From: an uncultured Bacteroidales bacterium
GTDB lineage: Bacteria; Bacteroidota; Bacteroidia; Bacteroidales; UBA932
Direction: 5' to 3'
Assembly (NCBI GenBank): GCA_949294195.1
Contig: CASFGK010000009.1
Coordinates: 1-64,000, forward strand
Length of the DNA stretch: 64,000 nucleotides
Of the stretch, positions 61,826 to 64,000 are shown piece after piece. Positions within the stretch are counted from its first letter, which is position 1. Each line of letters begins with the position of its first letter. The notes below the pieces were generated by a model. That model was not told the origin of the DNA, did no database searches, and saw only the letters and a list, made by a program, of their open reading frames with translations. The position numbers and the translations under genes are program-made.

Positions 61826-63183
61826 CAGTTATTGTAAATGCCTTCTTTGTCTATATATACCATCTGGCCTGGTGCAAGCCATACTTCATAGTGGCTTCCT
61901 CTGTTCAGATAATCCTTGCAGAAGACATAGAAGTTGACAGGGAGTTCCCTGCCCATATTTACAATTGTATAGCAGATCTTACCGTCTTTATCTGCCCATT
62001 TTGTCACAGCAAGTTCCGGTGTGTCTTTGAAAACATCCTGTTTGAGCTGGATATCAATAAGTTCATTGTTGCTGTTGAATTCAGGGAATCTGCCGTACGC
62101 TTTCCCGTAGTGACTTACTGCCATGAATTCGCATTCGCTAAGTTTCTCGGCAAAATTAAGGTTGAAGGAACGGTTGATATATGAGAGGTCTTCATAAGTC
62201 TGGGTCCTTTCTCCGAAGCGGTTGATAGGACTGTCCCTGTAGCTTGCGCTAGGCTGGTCGAGTTCATAGAACTGGAACCAGTGGACTCCTTCCGCCCCAT
62301 GGGCGACAGCGGTGTAGAGCTGCCATCTGAAATCATCCTCATCAGGTACCTCATACCACAAATGACCGACACTCAGTAAAGTAACGAAAAGTTTCGTACC
62401 GGTTTCCCGTGCCACATAGCTGAAGAGGTTCAGGTTTTTCATATAGAGATCCTGATAATATTCCTTATCTACGTAGCTGCACTGTCCGTAATAGTCATAC
62501 GATATGATTCTTGCTCCTGAACGGTTGATGAAATCGATCAGTTTGTCCTTGTAGCCGTCCATTCCTTCGCATCCGAGTTTCTCCGGGAACCATTCGTCTT
62601 CACCATAAGGGAGCATATTTATGAATGCGGTCAGTGAAGGAATGGCCTCCTGTACTATTTTGAAAGCGGTCACGGCATCTTCCCACTGGTCGGCGTAAGG
62701 CTCGTCGCCGACATGGAAACCATACACTGCAGGATGACTTCCGAAATCAGCCATTGCATCCGCAACTCCCTTTTTGAATTCCTCCAGTCCGGCTTCTTCT
62801 CCCTTATCCTGTTTTTCCCATATCAGCCTGGTGAAAGTGGTCCTTTCGTCACATACGATTACTTTCAAGCCGGCCTTTGCACATTCATCAAGCAGTTTGA
62901 ACATCAGGGATTTGTCTGTCCACCAATAATATTCGAAAGACATCGGGAGGTTGATTCCGCAATCAACCCATTCCTTTACCGCATCGACTTCGCTGCGTTC
63001 TCCGAGCGGGAGATAGTTCCACATGCTGATGTAGTACTTGTTATCCGGATCCGGATCCGGTTTTGTAGGAGTCTCTTCTTCATCATCAGGTATGACAGGA
63101 GTATCTATTTCGACTTTGTCACATCCGATAAACGGGAATAGCGCAAAGAGCAGAAATGTAAAAAGCAATAAATGATTTTTCAT
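61825..63183 (-). CDS. Lipoprotein with TIM-barrel-like glycoside hydrolase features (unassigned)
   Basis: A 452-residue lipoprotein (signal ending FIGC, lipid Cys about 21) followed by an acidic, proline-rich linker (DDEEETPTKPDPDPD). The rest looks like a (beta/alpha)8 barrel with HPAVYGFHVGDEPYADQWEDAV, where GDEP could present an acid/base Glu as in GH families of the GH-A type, and ISYDYYGQC plus FYELDQPS further on. No GH family is recognised with certainty. It is cotranscribed with GH127-like (overlap TGATG) and with GH20 upstream. Confidence 0.7.
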   Translation of the reverse strand: MKNHLLLFTFLLFALFPFIGCDKVEIDTPVIPDDEEETPTKPDPDPDNKYYISMWNYLPLGERSEVDAVKEWVDCGINLPMSFEYYWWTDKSLMFKLLDECAKAGLKVIVCDERTTFTRLIWEKQDKGEEAGLEEFKKGVADAMADFGSHPAVYGFHVGDEPYADQWEDAVTAFKIVQEAIPSLTAFINMLPYGEDEWFPEKLGCEGMDGYKDKLIDFINRSGARIISYDYYGQCSYVDKEYYQDLYMKNLNLFSYVARETGTKLFVTLLSVGHLWYEVPDEDDFRWQLYTAVAHGAEGVHWFQFYELDQPSASYRDSPINRFGERTQTYEDLSYINRSFNLNFAEKLSECEFMAVSHYGKAYGRFPEFNSNNELIDIQLKQDVFKDTPELAVTKWADKDGKICYTIVNMGRELPVNFYVFCKDYLNRGSHYEVWLAPGQMVYIDKEGIYNN

Positions 63184-63212
63184 ACAATTTTCGGTTTATA
63201 ATTCAAGTGTCA

Positions 63213-64000
63213 TTATTCACAGTCATTTGCAGGACCATAGTTTATTCCTTTGGAGTCCCATATCTTCATGAGTTTCGGGAGAGGGCCCTCCTTGAATTTT
63301 CTGTAATCCTTGTGCTGAGGCTCGGTCCAGCCAGCTTCAGCTATGGCGGCTATACGGGGAAATGCCTGATAGAACATTTTTTCATCTGTCCTTATCCACT
63401 CTGTCCATAGCTGGGCGCCGCATCCTATTATCTTGCTGTGCAGGCCTTCCGGGAGATCGGGAGGAATAGGGCTGAAGTTGTAGGAATTCTCGAATGGCAG
63501 CCTGTTATAGTCATAGTCAAGGTATGAACACATGTTGTAGGAGTTGACTATGTCATAACCTCTTTCGGCAGCATCCTTGATTTGAGAGATATCCCCCATC
63601 CAGAACTGGATGATAGTACCTTCCTTAAGTTGTCCTCCGCTGTCTGCCACTCCAGTTACTTTCTCGTGCGGGTTGCGGCCTATGTCGCTCCAGCCCATCA
63701 TTCTTCTCCCTTTTGATGCTATGTAGTCGGACATTCTGTTCGTGAAATCCAACTGGACATCAGAGAGAGTCTTTATGTCATGTTCTTTCATGTATTTCCT
63801 GATTGCCGGAGAGTTTTTCCATACACCGAATGAAGCTTCGTCACCGCCTATATGTATGACCTGACTTGGGAAAAGTTCCATTACTTCATCAAGGACGTCG
63901 TGGAGGAAGGATATGACTTTAGGATCAGTGACGTTCAGCATGTCAACGGCTTCTGCACTGAAATAGCACGGTACCTTTATCTGTTTTCCTACAGTGCCGA
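63213..64000 (-). CDS. GH20 beta-N-acetylhexosaminidase (5' part beyond window)
   Basis: The visible 262 codons are the C-terminal part of a family 20 hexosaminidase. The frame stays open to the window edge, so the true start lies beyond 64000, and an internal ATG at 63941 is not the start. The catalytic Asp-Glu pair is in VIHIGGDEASFGVW, and WTEWIRTDEKMFYQAFPRIAAIAEAGWT is typical of the substrate-binding end. It cleaves terminal GlcNAc/GalNAc from host glycans. It is the first gene of the operon seen here, 29 bases before the lipoprotein. Confidence 0.93.
   Translation of the reverse strand, partial: GTVGKQIKVPCYFSAEAVDMLNVTDPKVISFLHDVLDEVMELFPSQVIHIGGDEASFGVWKNSPAIRKYMKEHDIKTLSDVQLDFTNRMSDYIASKGRRMMGWSDIGRNPHEKVTGVADSGGQLKEGTIIQFWMGDISQIKDAAERGYDIVNSYNMCSYLDYDYNRLPFENSYNFSPIPPDLPEGLHSKIIGCGAQLWTEWIRTDEKMFYQAFPRIAAIAEAGWTEPQHKDYRKFKEGPLPKLMKIWDSKGINYGPANDCE

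Noticed and set aside
1-64000. tRNA, rRNA, CRISPR arrays, insertion sequences or prophage genes
   Set aside because: No tRNA arms, repeat-spacer pattern, transposase or integrase sequence was found in the regions between genes.

Overview
The window looks like chromosomal DNA of a member of the Bacteroidota, most likely order Bacteroidales. The evidence is a lone SusC/SusD pair, FecR with an STN-containing TonB receptor, DUF4923 and DUF4249 proteins, PspC/PadR genes, a fused DAHP synthase-chorismate mutase, and many copies of the Bacteroidetes -7 element TAnnTTTG(C) directly upstream of genes. I cannot fix the genus. The first ~9 kb is visibly more AT-rich than the region from about 11 to 30 kb. 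No tRNA, rRNA, insertion sequence, phage or CRISPR was seen.

Layout. 1-10 kb is mostly housekeeping: hflX and a tonB gene on the minus strand, ybeY-mnmG, ruvA, a Fe-S assembly block (sufS, sufE, DUF59), folK and glycyl-tRNA synthetase. Two perfect 16-bp parS-type sites (ParB centromere sites) lie in and just after mnmG, and a one-mismatch copy lies in folK. This suggests the window is close to the replication origin. 10.6-16.6 kb is a transenvelope signalling module (small membrane protein, ECF sigma, O-acetyltransferase, FecR, STN-TonB receptor, DUF4249 lipoprotein). 16.7-24.3 kb has a divergent MGMT-like protein, a SIMPL protein and a TetR-adaptor-RND-TolC efflux operon. 24.5-30.7 kb holds a short AGE-family protein, an aminopeptidase P, a DUF456 protein, a tiny Cys-rich ORF behind a hairpin, a HAD hydrolase, a cyclophilin lipoprotein and a polysaccharide flippase. 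30.8-35.6 kb is the SusC/SusD pair. 35.7-37.8 kb is PspC-PadR-PspC with a candidate PadR operator.

38-42 kb carries a second aminopeptidase P, trpB2 and an sdhC without sdhA/sdhB. 42-43.4 kb is pyrH-frr. 43.5-48 kb is an aromatic amino acid operon (pheA, aminotransferase, prephenate dehydrogenase, DAHP synthase-chorismate mutase). It is preceded by what reads as a complete transcription attenuator: a promoter, a 19-codon leader peptide with five Phe and four Tyr codons, alternative hairpins and an intrinsic terminator. lpxK, dusB, a GxGYxYP-type secreted protein, pfkA and a thioredoxin-fold protein follow. 55-58 kb is the ribosomal operon rplM-rpsI-rpsB-tsf with a folded leader before rpsB. 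From 58.1 kb to the window end is a minus-strand glycan-degradation cluster (GH27, GH127-like, an unassigned TIM-barrel-like lipoprotein, and a GH20 running off the edge).

The strongest leads are the Phe/Tyr attenuator, the parS sites (one at the edge of a ~78-residue insertion in MnmG, one fused to a bidirectional terminator), the structured rpsB leader and the PadR operator.
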